From Sclerurus mexicanus (taxonomy: Eukaryota > Chordata > Aves > Passeriformes > Furnariidae): a stretch of DNA of 64,000 nucleotides. The position numbers and the translations under genes are program-made. The stretch covers positions 2,484,949-2,548,948 of the forward strand of contig VWZF01005810.1 in NCBI GenBank assembly GCA_013396755.1, in the 5' to 3' direction. The notes under the pieces are model-generated. The model saw only the letters and a list, made by a program, of their open reading frames with translations, was not told where the DNA came from and ran no database searches. How positions within the stretch are numbered: the stretch's first letter is position 1; each line of letters begins with the position of its first letter. Shown here piece by piece: positions 11,714 to 25,350 of the stretch.

Positions 11714-12835
11714 CCAACTGTGTGGAGCACAGCCATCCCTCCTCCTGTGCTTTTAGACCTGTAAGGATGCCAGTCTACCTGCCCCACCTGCACCCCATAG
11801 CAACATTGAAAGGTGCCAAGTAAACTGAGACAATGGTGGCTGGGCTTTTTTTGTGCTAGTACTTCTTGGCTATGTAAAGCAGATGAGTGTAATTACTGCT
11901 TACTCCTCAAGATTTTTATGAAAAGGCAATAAGAGCTCCTATAGGTTATTAAAAACAAACAAAAAAAAAAGGAAGACAAAATTATGACCTATTTTCTCTC
12001 CCTATTGTGGTGCTTTGGATCTAACATAAATCATTTCATGAATGGTTTGAGAAAAGTCTGTGGGCTTTACTGGGTCCAATTGGAGCTGTCTGGTCTTAAC
12101 AGGAGTTTAATCTCTAGTAATTAACCTCTGTTGCGTGAAGATGAATTTCAGTTTCTAGTAGGAGTGGTGCAGTGGAGTGTTTTTGTCTTTTAAAAATGTG
12201 TTATAACATTAGCTGACATATAAAGGGACGAGGAGCATCTCCAGGGCAGTGAGGAGGAGATGTGTCCTCAAGAGCCTGTGTGCAGAGACTAGGATGTCCC
12301 TGAGCATCAGGTGAAGTTGTGGGCATGGGGATCGTGTTGTGACTGGGACTGTGGGAAGGGGGATGACAAGTGGAGTGAGGGGTCCAAGATGGACACATGT
12401 AATGTGGTGGAGCAGTTTCCTGGGCTTTCATCACATCAGCAGTGGAGGCTGTTGCCTTAATTTGGCCACGATCTGCAAAGTCAGCATTGGAGAACACGTG
12501 TACCAGCATTGCTGGTGACCAGAGGGAGAGTGCTGCAACCCTTCCAGCTGGATTTTGAGAGCTGCTGGGAGACCTGATGGTTGATGAAGGGTGTTCAACA
12601 CGAGTGCACCGTATCCAAATGAGCTCCCAGCACAACAGCTACTTAAAGCACTCCCCAAACTGCCCCAAAGGAAGGGCAGGGCTCACCCACAGGCAGCATC
12701 TAAAAGGCTTTTGCAGTCATTAGTGCTGTCCCCTGTGCTGCAAGCTCCCTGCAATGAGCATGTCGACATCTCTGCGACATACTCAGATTTCAAAGGCGGT
12801 CTTCCCAACCAGCTGCATCTCAAGAAATTGAGCAA

Positions 12836-12855
12836 TTTTTTTAATTTTTTTTTTT
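12836..12855. repeat. T-rich tract
   Basis: Two T runs separated by AA, ending TTTTTAGGAG. Read on the minus strand it is a broken poly-A. A processed pseudogene lying at higher coordinates would end this way, but I recognise no parent gene. Confidence 0.75.
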
Positions 12856-13907
12856 AGGAGATACCATGCCAAGTCTTTTGAAATGAAAGCTGGGGCAAGC
12901 CTAGTGGAGATTAATGTAGGAAAAATGCTGCTGGCTTGATAAGCCACAGATGTCTGTGAGATTTGCAGAGACTGTTGACAGCTCATGATGGTTTGCAGCT
13001 TGCGAGGTCCCCCAGCCCCAGGAGCAATGTGCTGGATACATGGCTGGTGGTGTGGGGCAGGGTTTGGCCCAGTGTGGTAGTTGGGTGAAGGGCTTGAGAA
13101 GACCTGTGGGAAAAACCTATCCGGACCCACAGTGTCATCGCAGAGTTTTCTTACGTTCTGCACCTATTTATGTAAAAGAGTGACCTTTTTTTAAATAATG
13201 TCACTATTGGCAAATGTTTTTGTAATACTGTAATGGGGAGACATAAGCTGATGTAATTCTCTTTAAGCACAAGATAGTGGTGGAAGCTCAGTTGTTGCAC
13301 CAATCTTGGAAGATTGAAAAGCTGACTTATGTTGGTGAAATCATTCCTAGTGGAGAGAAAGGAGTTGTGCTTCTGTTAATTCTACATACTTAATAAAAAC
13401 TATGCAACATTTTTTAGATAAGACCTTCATTGAGTCCTGTTAGGTAGTACAAGTAACACTAAAGTTTGACAGAAACTTGTTGTTTGCTCTTTTTAAACTT
13501 AAGATCATCCTCATTAAGTTCATAATTTCTGAACATTGTCCACACATATAGACTGCATTGTTTGTGAGATGCTGCCAGTTAGACTGTGAATCAAGCTCTG
13601 TTGTCTTCATGATATCAAGGCTAAATACTTCAGTGACTTGTGGAGACAATGTACATATGAAGTTGTCCCTCGTATGCTGTCAGTGGCTCTTCATGAAGAA
13701 ATCCTCTGGGAGTCTCATCCTCTGCTTGGATTAAGGTTCTACTGAAGCTGCATTCTTGCATGCCCTGATATTGTATGGTCAGATTTATTTTAGACAGAAA
13801 ATTAAATTAAATACATTGTTAAAGTTTTCAATTGATGCTTATTTTCATCATTTTTTTTTCCCTGTACCCTCAAAATTAGCAATAGTCTTAGAAGAATTTG
13901 AAAGGAA

Positions 13908-14391
13908 AATCATGGAATAGTTTGGGTTGGAAGGGACCTTAAAGACCATCTAGTTCCAAACCCCTTGGACAGAGACACCTTCCAGTAGACCAGGTTGCTC
14001 AAAGCCCCATCCAACCTGGCCTTGAATATTGCCAGTGAAGAGGCATCCACAGCTTTTCTGGGCAACCTGTCCCAGTGCCTCAACACTCTCACACTAAAGA
14101 ATTTCTTCCTAATATCTAATCTAAACTTTTCAGTTTAAAACCATATCCCCTTGTCCCATCACTATCTGCCCATGTAAAAAGCTCCACTTCCTCTCTTTTA
14201 TAAACTCCCTTTAAGTACTGGAAGGCCACAATGAGGTCTCCCTGGAACTATCTCTTCTTCAGGCTGAACATTTCTCTGCCAGTCTCCATAGGAGAGGTGC
14301 TCCAGCCCTCTAATCATCTTGGTGGCCCTCCTGTGGGCCTGGTCTAACAGGTCCATATCTTTCTTGTGCTGAGGACTCTAGGGCTGCATGC
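13908..14391 (-). mobile_element. CR1 LINE 3' fragment, minus orientation (about 480 bases)
   Basis: Begins AATCATGGAATAGTTTGGGT followed by GGAAGGGACCTTAAAGACCA, the reverse complement of the CR1 3' terminus. It continues through GACCAGGTTGCTCAAAGCCC, TTTCTTCCTAATATCTAATC, CCCCTTGTCCCATCAC, GAGGTCTCCCTGGA and GGTGGCCCTCCTGTGGGC, and ends near GAGGACTCTAGGGCTGCATG. It is better preserved and longer than the copy at 902, of the same subfamily, and 5'-truncated. The short minus-strand frame at its start is only a relic of CR1 sequence. Confidence 0.97.
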
Positions 14392-16618
14392 ATTATTTTT
14401 CTTTAACTAGAGGAATACAAGATTAGTTCATCCGCTGAAGACTGGTGTGTGCCTCTGCAGGGAAATCCAACACTAATAATGTAAATTCAGCTGTGGGAGT
14501 TTTGTGATGTGCTGTAGGGTAAAAATGTCCCTCCACTCGGGATGGGAATGTGCCTCCCTCTCTCCTTTATTGTGTGAGTCTGTAGGGTAAGACATAAGCA
14601 CAGTTCAATGGGGCTCTGAGTTTTGAGTAACATGCATGCACTGAGTTTTTAACAGGCTGCTGTGCTGGACTTGAACTATGACTTCTAAGTAGTTCTTAGT
14701 GCCTTGAATCTCATTTTCATGCTTTTAATGGCTATGTTATTTCAATCCATTATTTTCTGGGTGGAATGGGTCTATAATCTGAAAATGTCTTAAAGCAGCA
14801 ACTATCTGAATAAAATTGCTTGTGAAATTTTCTTTGTGAAAATAAGAATATAGAAATGGCTGTGCTACATAAAACCCCTGCAGGAACTGGGTGCATGTGT
14901 GTGTGTTCATGCGTTTGGGTTTGTTTTGGGTTTTTTTAAGAATAAGGGAAAAGTGTAATTTATGTCTGGATAATTAGTGGCATTTTACCCCTGAAATATA
15001 CACCACTTGGAGGAACAGTCACTGGAGGCTTTCACACCTGCACAGGGTATGAAATTCCAAACAATTAAAACAATTAACATTTCCTACTGAAAAGTAGTCT
15101 ATTGGGACTTAGCAAAAAGCATATTGCAGGACAGAAAACAAAGGTAGTAAAGCAGAATGTGTGATAAATGGCAAATGTGCTCTTAAAGATTTTCTGACAC
15201 ACCTTTTCGTTCCCCAGAATTAAATATGGAATACCTTTATGGGTAAGTGGCACTTGCAGAGATGAATTTATTGTATTATTCCTTGTGAAAGGCTCTTTCT
15301 TTTCAAGAATGGTAGTGATGAATTGCGTGGCTTTGCTTGGTTTTTTTAAAACTGAAAGAAAAGTAGGGTGCAATTTGTCTTTTGATAGAGAATCGAAAAT
15401 AAGCAGTATGAAGTTAAAAGTCATCTTAAAAGTGAACTTGTCTGTTTTCCTACCTACCTTCTATATGACAGGAACTCTGGATGAGGGGATACCACGCAAG
15501 TTTTTATATTAAATATTAGTTAATTTTGTCCCAGCCTTGCTGTTTAGGTATTTACTCTCTATTTTTTTCAAAGCAGGGGAAAGACTTGCAGTATGTCAGT
15601 CCCTTAATTTTTTACACTTTTGTATTCCCTGAATGTCATTAGACTTTCAGTTGTGACACTGAAAGGTATTTATATGCACCTTATATGAGAAATTGTATAC
15701 CTAAAAAGAAGATTTTTAGCTGACAGCTCCAAATGTCATTCCTGAGCATTTGTGAAAGTATATTAAAATCATTTCTTTAGAAGAAAAAGGAGCTGAATTG
15801 TTTAATAGAAAGGGAAAAAAAGGCACTTGACTTTCATTAATTAGTGTTTTCATGGTCATCTTTGTAGAGAAAGTGAAAAAGCATTTAAGAAAATTAAATC
15901 ATCCCTGGTGCAAAGAATGAAGAGCCACCAGCACTCCATGGGTGCTTGGTGCCATCCCTCTCCTGATTCCCTATTTTTGGAAGGCTCTGTAGAAGGTCAG
16001 TGGGAAACATAACTCCTGGCTCCTAAGGCAAAAGCAGCCTGGATTATCATTCATGTGAAACTAAAGACGGGATGCTAGTAGGGAGCAAATAGTTACTCCT
16101 GTTAGTATTTCCTAGACGAACGCAAGCAGCTTAAATTTCAGTTGTTCTAAATTAGTTCCTGAATTAAAAAAAAATATTTAGCTCTATTTTGTTTCCCCTT
16201 TGTCAATCATCCATTATTTTCATCTAATGCTTGAAATCTAATCACTGTTGCTGAGAAAATATTTCAAGGAACTATCTCAACAAAGCATTTTAATATAAAT
16301 ATTAAGAGAGGAGCTTTTCAATTTGATAAGAATAAATCATATATAATACCTTAATAATCATATATTTTGTTCACTTTTCATGTTCAATTGCTGCATTTAT
16401 AATAGGAAGAAATCAATACTAATATTGATACTTTGCATACAAATAGCAATTGAAGGAAAACCAGTAATCACAAGAGAGCTGTTTGGAAATTCCTCATTTC
16501 CCTGATGGTTGTCTTGTATTGAGGCTTTTTGTTTCTGCTCTCTGTGGTCAGACAGGGATGCACTGGACGCAAGAGGTTCCTTCCCATATCTGTGAGCTGT
16601 GCTGCTTTCTGGTCTCAA

Positions 16619-16664
16619 AGAAAACAAGCAAACAAACAAACAAACAAACTAACAAAAAAAAAAA
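16619..16664. repeat. AAAC microsatellite with poly-A end
   Basis: About six CAAA units in tandem (AAACAAGCAAACAAACAAAC), then AACTAAC and an uninterrupted A run of about 11. This is a tetranucleotide simple repeat, possibly the expanded A-rich tail of an unrecognised old retroposon. Confidence 0.9.
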
Positions 16665-18289
16665 GTGAGAATTGGTATATGGGGGATTGTCAGTGAGATA
16701 CATGGAGGCTTTGACTTGGGGTTTTAGTCCAGTACACCTGTGTCCAACCCACTCTTTAGCTCCAGCTCTCCCACAAGGGTGTGTTTTCATGAGTGCAACA
16801 GCAGCAGGGAAGGGTTTTGTCTGTGATGGCCAGGGCTGTGGTCCCCACTGCATCCCTTGCTGGGATTTGTGGCTTTGACCCTTTTGTGACTTTCTTGAGG
16901 AAATCTCACAATGTGCCTTCTTCAAGAAAAGCTGGATTTGTGTCATCTCTTGAACAATTTTTAAAATGTTAACTAAAATAATTAAATCCTAAAGTATATT
17001 TAGAAGTTACATTTGAAATTCTAGTCCTTCAAAAGGGGAGAAAGCACCCATTTCACCATTTGATGAATACTAAACTTCTTTTGACACTTCGTCATGTGGC
17101 AGAGGCAAAGGAGCAGCTGGTAATGCAACAAGTAAAAGAGGAGGAAATGCCATATTACAAAAGCAGAAGGATATTATTAGCTCCTGCAGTCTGCTAGAGA
17201 AGATGCATGGGATGAGAGAATTAGAGAAGCGCCTTAGGAGGCCAGGGAAATTTCCCCAAGGCTTTCAGGACTGGTGTTTCCCAGTGGGAGCTGCTCTGGA
17301 CCAGACTGTGCCACACAGAGATGAAGGGCCAGAGATGCAGACAGGTTCTGGACAATCGCATAACTGAGTCCAGTGTATTCTTGCTAAGAGGGATTTCTTC
17401 AGTGTAATTAAATGTGCTGGATAAGAGATAAACAACTCATGAGCTGAGGCAGATTGGGGAATTAAAACTGAAATTCTTTCTGTGGGTTGCATGACCAAAC
17501 TGGGCAGGACCAAGGTGACCCTTCATTTCACAGACAGCAAAGTACAGACCTGCTGGGCAGACATTGACAATAGCACGTGGATGGCAATCCTCAGAGGATG
17601 CTATGTCAGTAACACAGGGAAAATCATGCTTCCTGTTCTATACAGTTCTGTCATGGCAAACGTGGGACTGTCCTTCTCCTAATCTTACCAAGCTCACTCT
17701 TTGAGCCTTGAGTCTTGCTTACACATCTCTCCAAGAGAAACTGCTCCAGACATTGATTGCTCTGACAGTACAACCTCCTCCTATTTTGCCACCCATGCTC
17801 TAAGATGAACCATCAACCCTCTGAACTCGCTAGCCTGGAAAAGTGTGAGATGCTGCAAAGTGTACGAATTGAAATTTTTACTAGAAGTGAAAAGGGAAGA
17901 AAAATTACCATTAATAATATCTAACCTTTAAAAAAAACCCCAAATTCAAACAAATCATCTCTCCCCCCCCCAAATCTTCCATCCCAACTTTATTCAAAAG
18001 AAATAATCTCTTCATGTAGGAATCCAAAGGAGTATTTAGAAGAGCAAAGAAAGAAGAATTCAAATGCTGGAAAATGAACATGTGATACCAAATGAGGCCA
18101 GGTCTGGCTCAAGATGGTTTTCAGTGACCCTTCCCTGCACATGTTCCAGAATGAAATTCTCCATTCTTAAATACTGAGTTGAAACATAAGTACTGAAGAA
18201 GATACTGCTGACACTTGTGTAGTGGCATGGATACTCTCCCATGTCTCTGAGGACTCTCTTGTGATACAGAGCAAGATCATACTCACTGT

Positions 18290-18745
18290 TTTCAAGTTAT
18301 ACACTTGCCTTCCCCTTTGTCTCATCCAATTTCTCTCTCCTTTCCTCCAAGATTTCTTCAAAAGCACTAAATACTTAAATCTAATTCTTTTGAGTAATTT
18401 CTCTCAGCTCTATTTTTAAATATTGGCACTGCATTCCCTTTTTTATCAGCTAGAAGCATATATGAACTGGAAAACTTATCATTAATAATTAATGTCACTT
18501 CTTCTACCTTTCCCTTCTGTGTTCACCAACCTGGATGTATAAAATTTCTTGAGCTTTACTTCCATCTGTTTTCATCATCTCATATCCCCATTGCCATTAC
18601 TTATATTGCCTTGGTCCATCTTGCAAACTGAAGTCAAGGTCTCATTTAAAGCTTTATCTACATCATCCTTGATCTGTCCTATCTCTATCATATAACGCTT
18701 TTTTCTTTGGTTCCTTGCTCTTCTCCTCTTATTTCTACCCAACAG
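18290..18745. repeat. Pyrimidine-rich low-complexity stretch
   Basis: The plus strand is dominated by C and T with few G. Hand counts give 48 of 60 pyrimidines in 18301-18360 and 45 of 60 in 18661-18720. No fixed repeat unit is seen. Such tracts occur in introns and intergenic DNA; no function can be read from it. Confidence 0.6.
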
Positions 18746-21700
18746 CCTTGTTGGTGTTTGTTATGATTTACAACTCTTCCGATTTGCAAAACGGCATTTG
18801 TTCAAATTGTAGTCAAAAACAGAATTTTTTTTTTTAATAGACAGTGAGATTTTTTCATATGTCCTAACCTCTTCTAAATCCATTTTGCACATCGTAAAAT
18901 CAGGTGCCTATTTGTGTCATCTTGGACAATGAGGTATGTTTTATTTCTTAAAAAAGAACCAAATGAAAACAACAAAAAAAATAACAGAAGAGGAAAAGTA
19001 ACAGCTCCCAAACTGCAGATTGAAAATTAGCTTGTCCTTAGCAAGTGAGATGGTTTTGGCAGCAATCACACTAAACAGGGATTTTCCAATCTTGGCTGCT
19101 AACATGAGATTCCTTGTTTAGGATCACATTGCTTGTAGATTACAGAATTGGCCACAGAATAGACACACTACTCAAATGACAGATTTGTCCAACCTGTGCC
19201 GTGTTACAGGAAACAGGGCCGTGTGTTGTAAACCAGAGCTAATATTTTCCATCTGTAACCAAGTACAAGACTGATGAAGGACATAAAGAATATTCTGTAA
19301 TGGAGAAGACTGGAAGAAGAAATCTCTACTCTTTAAAAAAAAATACATTTTTGTTTATTTCTTTCTTACAATCTTGCAGCCTGTAAGTGTAACATGTGAA
19401 TACCCACCCCAAGGGAAGAGCCCTGTGTTACAGACTGCACTGTGGGGAGATAGATGGACTCACTCATCAGTGCTCCCAGACTTTATCTTCATGGGTCCTA
19501 ATGCCCTTGGTCCCTGTATGACGTGTTGCAGTCTGTAAGTGGATTAGTGGCAGATGACCTTATGTCTTTGGGTAGCTGTTGGGTTGTGGGCCATCTAGTG
19601 TTCTTTGTTCCCTTTGAACAATAAAAGAACAATGCCAGTTCAAGATGCTTTAATGATTTGTCCTTGCTTGGCAGATGCTGTTGAATTTTCAAAATTAGTT
19701 TAGAGAGAAAGGGAGGCTCTGATTTGGAAGCAGGGTGGTCCTCTGTCAAAAGCTCACGCTGAAACTCATCATGTGCAGACCGAGTGTGTATGGACAGGAG
19801 TTTCCATTTTCAAAACATATTTTAGAAGATGGGGCCAGCAGTGTCAGTGTGAAAGTGAGAGCTGTGTAATACTGAAAGAAAAAATATCATAATGGCTCTC
19901 AGTGGATGATAGCAGAGTGCAGGAGGGAAGATGTTCACCAGACTGGGACTTCCAGGTTGCTGAGGCAGAGTTCCCAGCAAATGGTGCTGGGTTTGTGCAG
20001 AACTGATGACCACAAAAGTTTCACAGTTGGGGAAAGGGATTTCTAAAAGGGCAGAATTTGGCTCAAAGTATTTCTCTCAGGTTGTGGTGCCTGCAGCAGT
20101 CATGTTTTAACACTGTTTTAACCACAGTGTGAAAAATGCTGTATATGTAAAGTCAATATTCCTCTGCCCAGTTGTATTCAATAGCAATGACTGCACAAAG
20201 TCCATGAGTGGCTAATTTTGGTGTGAGTTGGGTTTTTTTACATAAAGACTGTCACTTCTCTAAACCACACACACTTCCACCCTAATTTTCACCTGCTCAG
20301 AGTAACACATGGCTGATCTAGGACTGTGGTAGAAGTGTACAAATATTTTAAAGTGCTCCTAGAAAGTTGGTTTTATGCATAAAGAGTAGCAAATCACTGG
20401 TGGGAAAAGCAACTAAGTTATGTATTTCAAGGGAAATAAAATAGCAGAAGTGACTTTTTTTTTTGTACCAGACAATGGACTCAGTTGTATTTTTTTTTAA
20501 TATTTATGATATATAGACAACTTTTTTAACTTCTCAGTGCTTGTAAAACACAAATGTACTTTACTTGAAAGTTTAGTAACAAACAAAATAGTTTTCTCCT
20601 ACTGAGTATGAGGAGAAAACAGATGGCAGTGATGTTACAGGCCCAAGCTTCAGTAAGCTAGAGAAATATTGGTACCTTCTCAAATGAAAACATTATTAGG
20701 GTTTGTTACTTCAAAGACTGTTATCATACCTTATATAGTCAGTGTTTTTCAAAATAGTGATGAAAAACCTTGGAGACTGCAATTAGAAGGTGGTTCATCA
20801 GGGAGAACAAGTGCCCGCTTAAGATGACTACTGTTCCAAACTGGGAGTCTGTGCTGGTCTTCCTGTAAATTAAGACTCTGAGCAACACTCTGGGACATAT
20901 TGTGATATTTGTAACTATAATTTGAGTGAGTGAATACTAAGAATTCAAATTAGTTTTAAAGAAAAAGCTTGAGGTGTTATAAGTAGGAACACTGGTATTG
21001 TTTTAACATAATACCTTCACCTTATGAAGCAATTCTCATTGATGCTTGGTATTGCTGTTGCTAAGGTTAAGTGTAGAGTACAAGTTTTGTTTAAGTCTGA
21101 TTTGAGCAACAGAGAAGCCTCATTACTGACAGTTCACAATAATCACAGGGAGATGGGACAGCAGAGCTAAGTATCATTATGTCCCATATCCTCATCCAGG
21201 AGGAATTGAAAGAACACTTTGGTGGCTGAGCTGTGGGGTTGAAATTGTTTGGAACTGGAGAGCTTGTTTGACCTAGACAACAGAAACACAGTAAAGCAAA
21301 TCCTCCCAAAGTGAGACCTAGTGCTGTAATTGCTAACTGCTGCCTTATGCTTTCAAAAAATGTCACAGACAGTTGTCTATTCACTAGCTCAGAGATCAGG
21401 GTACTAATTTTTTCTGGCTGGTCCAGAGGGAGGGCAGTTTTAAGTCTGCTATCTTATGCCAGTTTTGGTCAGTCAGTTTAAGGCCAGACATTAGCTGTCA
21501 CATGCACAGGCTGCTCCCCTTGTCTGGTAGGATGCTGTTGATTTTAAGATTAGTAGTAAAGCTGGGAAATAGAGTTGTTTCAGAAAAAGAGAGGTAGCTG
21601 AGCCTGTGTAACTAACAGACCTTTCAAAATCTGCAGCTACAAGAAAAAGACCAGCTTTAGCTGACACACTTCTGATCATCATTTGCCAGAAATACCCATG

Positions 21701-21807
21701 CTGTTTTTGACTAGTTCTGCTGTCGTGGCTTTGCTTATGGTTGGAATTGGAACTAGCTTTACGTCTGCCAACACAGAGACTTTGAACATACACATATTGT
21801 AGAAAAT

Positions 21808-21836
21808 ATCCTACCAATGTCCTGCATTGGTAGGAT
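21808..21836. repeat. Perfect 12-bp inverted repeat with 5-base loop
   Basis: Left arm ATCCTACCAATG (21808-21819), loop TCCTG, right arm CATTGGTAGGAT (21825-21836). The arms are exact reverse complements, and one more G·U pair is possible outside them in RNA. The stem is too short for a typical microRNA precursor. It could extrude as a DNA cruciform or be the remnant of a palindromic element. Confidence 0.9.
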
Positions 21837-22130
21837 GAGAGCTGACACTTGGAGAAACCTGTTCCTCTTTGGAACAGGGTTAAGTTTTAGTTTTCTTAAA
21901 TTGAACTAAACGGTTCTCTAAGGTTTAAGGCAGTGGTTAGTGCTGAAGTGGAGATTTCGGTTCAGGAAAGGTGAGTTATTGAATCTTTACACTTAAGCCA
22001 AAGTTGTATGTGGAAAAGGAGAATGCTTTATCAAATATCCAGTGTTGGTCAGGGATAAACTATTTTGCTAGGCAGAGCCAGTCTTGCAGCTCTCACTACC
22101 AGGACCCCAGCTGGTGCCTGTAATTGGTTT

Positions 22131-22663
22131 TATAGAATCATAGAATATCCTGAGTTGCAAGGGACCCACAAGGATCATCAAGTCCAACTCCTGGCCCTGT
22201 GCAGGGCACCCCAAGAATCACATCATGTGCCTGGGAGCATTGTCCAAATGCTTCTTAAACTTTGTGACCACTTCCCTGGGGAGTCTGTTTCAGTGCTCAA
22301 CCACCTTCTGGATGAAGAACCTTTTCCTGATATCCAACCTAAACCTCCTCTGACTCAGCTTTATACTGTTTCCTCTAGTCCTGTCACTGGTAACGAAAAT
22401 GAAGAGATCAGTGCCTGGCCCTCCTCTTTCCCTCCTGAGGATGCTGAAGACCAAAAAGAGGTCTCCCCTTAGTCCCCTCCAGGCCAAGAAACCGAGTGTC
22501 CTCAGCTGCTCCTCATAAGGCTTCTCCTCCAGAACTTCCAGCCTTCTTGTGGTTCTTTTTCAGACACTCTCTAAAACAGTAATGCTTTGGGTTTTTCTTT
22601 ATATTGTAGCACCCAAAACTGCACACAGAACTCAAGGTGAGGCCACACCAGTGCAGAGAGTGA
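22131..22663 (-). mobile_element. CR1 LINE 3' fragment of a third type, minus orientation (about 530 bases)
   Basis: Begins TATAGAATCATAGAATATCC and GAGTTGCAAGGGACCCACAA, the reverse of a CR1 3' end. It continues through GTCCAACTCCTGGCCCTGTG, TTCAGTGCTCAACCACCTTC, GATATCCAACCTAAACCTCC, GAGGTCTCCCCTTAGTCCCC and CACCCAAAACTGCACACAGA, and is cut near CACACCAGTGCAGAG. It is the longest CR1 copy in the window. Its terminal block is the one shared with the SINE-like element at 11021 (39 of 47 bases compared). A 135-codon plus-strand open frame inside it (22065-22472) is antisense to the element and is not a gene. Confidence 0.97.
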
Positions 22664-25350
22664 TTCAAAAAGGACTTACCAACGGTTTGATCCAGTGGCA
22701 GCTAAGAATGGGGGCTAGCAGTGGGATTGCACAATTGGTTCTGCACTTTGCCAGGTGTGTGGTTTTCTAGGGACTCAACCCACAGCAGTGCTTGCAGGTG
22801 GGATTAACACCAGATTAAGTAAAGGTATGGGAACAGAAGGAATTAAATACTTTGTTTTTTCAGTTCTTCCCATTTGGGGAAATTTACTTTTCAATCTGTG
22901 TCCAACTTGCTTAGAAGCTCCTTTTGTGGGTGATATGTGAGTCTCTCAGCACAGCTCTGACCCTTTACATTTCTTTTCAATGGTAAATTGTTATTTATAG
23001 AAAGGAGTTTGAGAGAGGCTGTGGAATTATTGGCTGTATGTTTTATAAAGCAAGCCAAATGAGGAACAAAAATAATTTGGATTCAAATTCCTCTAAGTCC
23101 AAGCTCTGAATTAGCTCTGCTGCTATTCATGGGATCCATAAAAAACCCCTGCATTAAAGCCTTTCAGATTTGTTCAGTTCTTTTTATCTTCCAAAAATTT
23201 GGACCTTTAACTTAATTAAATCCAGGAAAACTAAAAATTTGGTGTAGCTGGAAATTTGACAGCAGGTGTGGAAGAAGTTGGTGCATAAACTGTTAAATTG
23301 CTGCCACGTGAGGACACGGACAGGAGGAATATATGGAGCAAGGGGGGTCTGTGGCTTTACTGTTTGTGAAAAGCGGTTGTGTTTTGCAAAATGTTTCTTC
23401 AGCTTGGGGTATAACCTGGGATGCCTCGGAGACATACCTGGGCACCAAGTCAGAGTCAAGCAGGAACACATGGCGAGGGACTGACTTGCACTTGGCCTTG
23501 ACCATTTGCTTTTCCATTCGCACAGCAAGATAGGTCAGTCACCACACAGGCAAACTGAGAGGCTGCCACCTCCCTGTGGCACAACAACAAGCTCCCGAGG
23601 CTAGGAAAGTCAGTAAGAGGGCAGTAAGAAAACAAAAAAAAAAGCTGTAGCCAGATGCGATTGCAAGCTGCTGGGAAAACACTAGGGGGAGGGCAAATTT
23701 GTAATATTTGTAAATATTATTATCTTCATCAAACTCTGTGCCCCTTGGTGTTGTGAAAAGCTTTGGCAGTGCTTTGCGACAAATTACATCTGCGGTGAAA
23801 TGTGAGGAGATGAAAACTGGAAGCAATCATGCTAAACACTTGTGAGGCTTTACCCTTCCAAATGTTTCTGTTTATGTGGTCCCTGTTTAGATCACCTGCT
23901 TGCTGTTGAGTATTTTCTCTTTCCTCCCTGGACTTTAAGGGAGCAGCAGACTAATAAAGGACTGGATTTCTCTTCCTCTTCTGTTCTGCTAGTACCCAGT
24001 TAGGAAGGCGAGTTAAATGTCCTGGCAAGCAGATCTGAAGCATGTCTTGAGCTTTTGAGAGACCTAATGAGGGTCACTGTGTTGTGTGTCCAGCATTTGC
24101 CGGAGACCTGTCAGACTAGAAGTGGGAGTTTTGACATTGCTATAATGTGAAAATATCAGTATTCATTTCGTCTCTTCATAAACACCAAACTTGCTCAGTT
24201 ATGGTGACCTGTGCTCAGGTTCTTGGTGTGCCTGGGCTTTCCTAGTCCATCTCCTATCCCTCAACATATTCACAGTGCAGTTGGAGAGCCTGGGACTGCA
24301 TGTGTGGAACCAGAAGGTATTGGGGCACCATTCTCCCCCCCGGGACACATCATTCACACTTTCCCCACCACAAGGTACACTTCTGGAGACTGATATTTTA
24401 TGTCACCACGTTGTCATGACCCTCTATGACAAGGAGAAAATTTTAGTCACTTGCCTCATTGGGTTGCAAACCTTCGTGAATACCACAACTAATAGCCCAC
24501 GTAAGTGGAAGATTAATTTCTATACCACCTGGCAGCAAGCTGTGGATTAGGCTGCTGTCCCTCGTGTGGGTTTAATGTTGGAGGAATGGGGCACTTGAGC
24601 ACCCAGACAATCAGCCTCTTGTTTAAACAATGAGCTTCTTGGTCTTGTTAGCCAGCGCTCTTAAATTTTCATTTTATTCTGGTATGCAGGCTTGTGTGAT
24701 GTGGAGAATTGCTTCAGCACAGAAAGACTGCAAACCTGTTCAATTAAAGGAAATGCTCAGATCCAGCTGTTGGAGTCCCATGAATGCCAGTACTCCTCAC
24801 AGAGCAAGTAAGAGCGACGCACTCTACCCTTGGAACAGATACGATGATTTGCGCCTTAATTCTCCTGAAAAAAGAGCCTTTGTTGGGGAAGGATGATTGG
24901 GGAACAGAGGAGGAATGCAAAGTGTAGTGCAGAAAATGCCCAGTGAGACCGTTTTCTGCAGATAACAGTGAGGTCTCTATAGCATGAGCCCAATAACAAG
25001 GAGCCATAAGAAGCACGTACAGTACAAGCTCCTGTTGCAGCTATAGAACTGTCTTATAAATTTTGTAAATGCTTTCCTCTCATGAAAAAAGCATATGTTG
25101 TGGAGTAACTTACCCTATACTTTCACCTCCAAGAAAAGGGCTAACAAGCATAGCCGTGGTGTGCATACATTCACTGTGGGGGTGTGACCATACCATGTTG
25201 GCACCTGGTTTTTCAGTTGCCTTGGTTTTGGTGACATGTTTCTACACCCATTTGTGGGAGACAGAGGTGTCAGGACAGTATTGCATGGTCAGCTAGATAT
25301 GTCAGATATCTTTCTGCAGACCTTTTATAAATGATCTTTTATAACTTTTG

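Larger units (their letters stand above)
11116..13907. other. Non-coding stretch with simple repeats
   Basis: Holds a TG/TA microsatellite (11341-11370), a T run at 11699-11713 and a T-rich tract at 12836-12855. The part from 12200 to 13165 is more GC-rich and carries minus-strand open frames of 144 and 126 codons. Neither shows a domain or consistent splice signals, so I do not call a gene. Confidence 0.5.
14392..22130. other. Long transposon-poor non-coding stretch
   Basis: Nearly 8 kb without a recognisable LINE, LTR or exon. It contains an AAAC repeat (16619-16664), a pyrimidine-rich stretch (18290-18745) and a perfect hairpin (21808-21836). The ORFs reach 132 codons (16548-16946, minus) and 116 codons (15074-15424, minus) but show no family motifs. 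Confidence 0.5.

Noticed and set aside
12201..13163. Minus-strand ORFs of 144 and 126 codons in a more GC-rich stretch, with a broken poly-A at one side
   Set aside because: A processed pseudogene was considered, but the two frames share no recognisable parent protein, the stretch between is not open, and target-site duplications are not visible.
22065..22472. 135-codon plus-strand ORF
   Set aside because: It lies almost wholly inside the CR1 copy at 22131-22663 and runs antisense to it.
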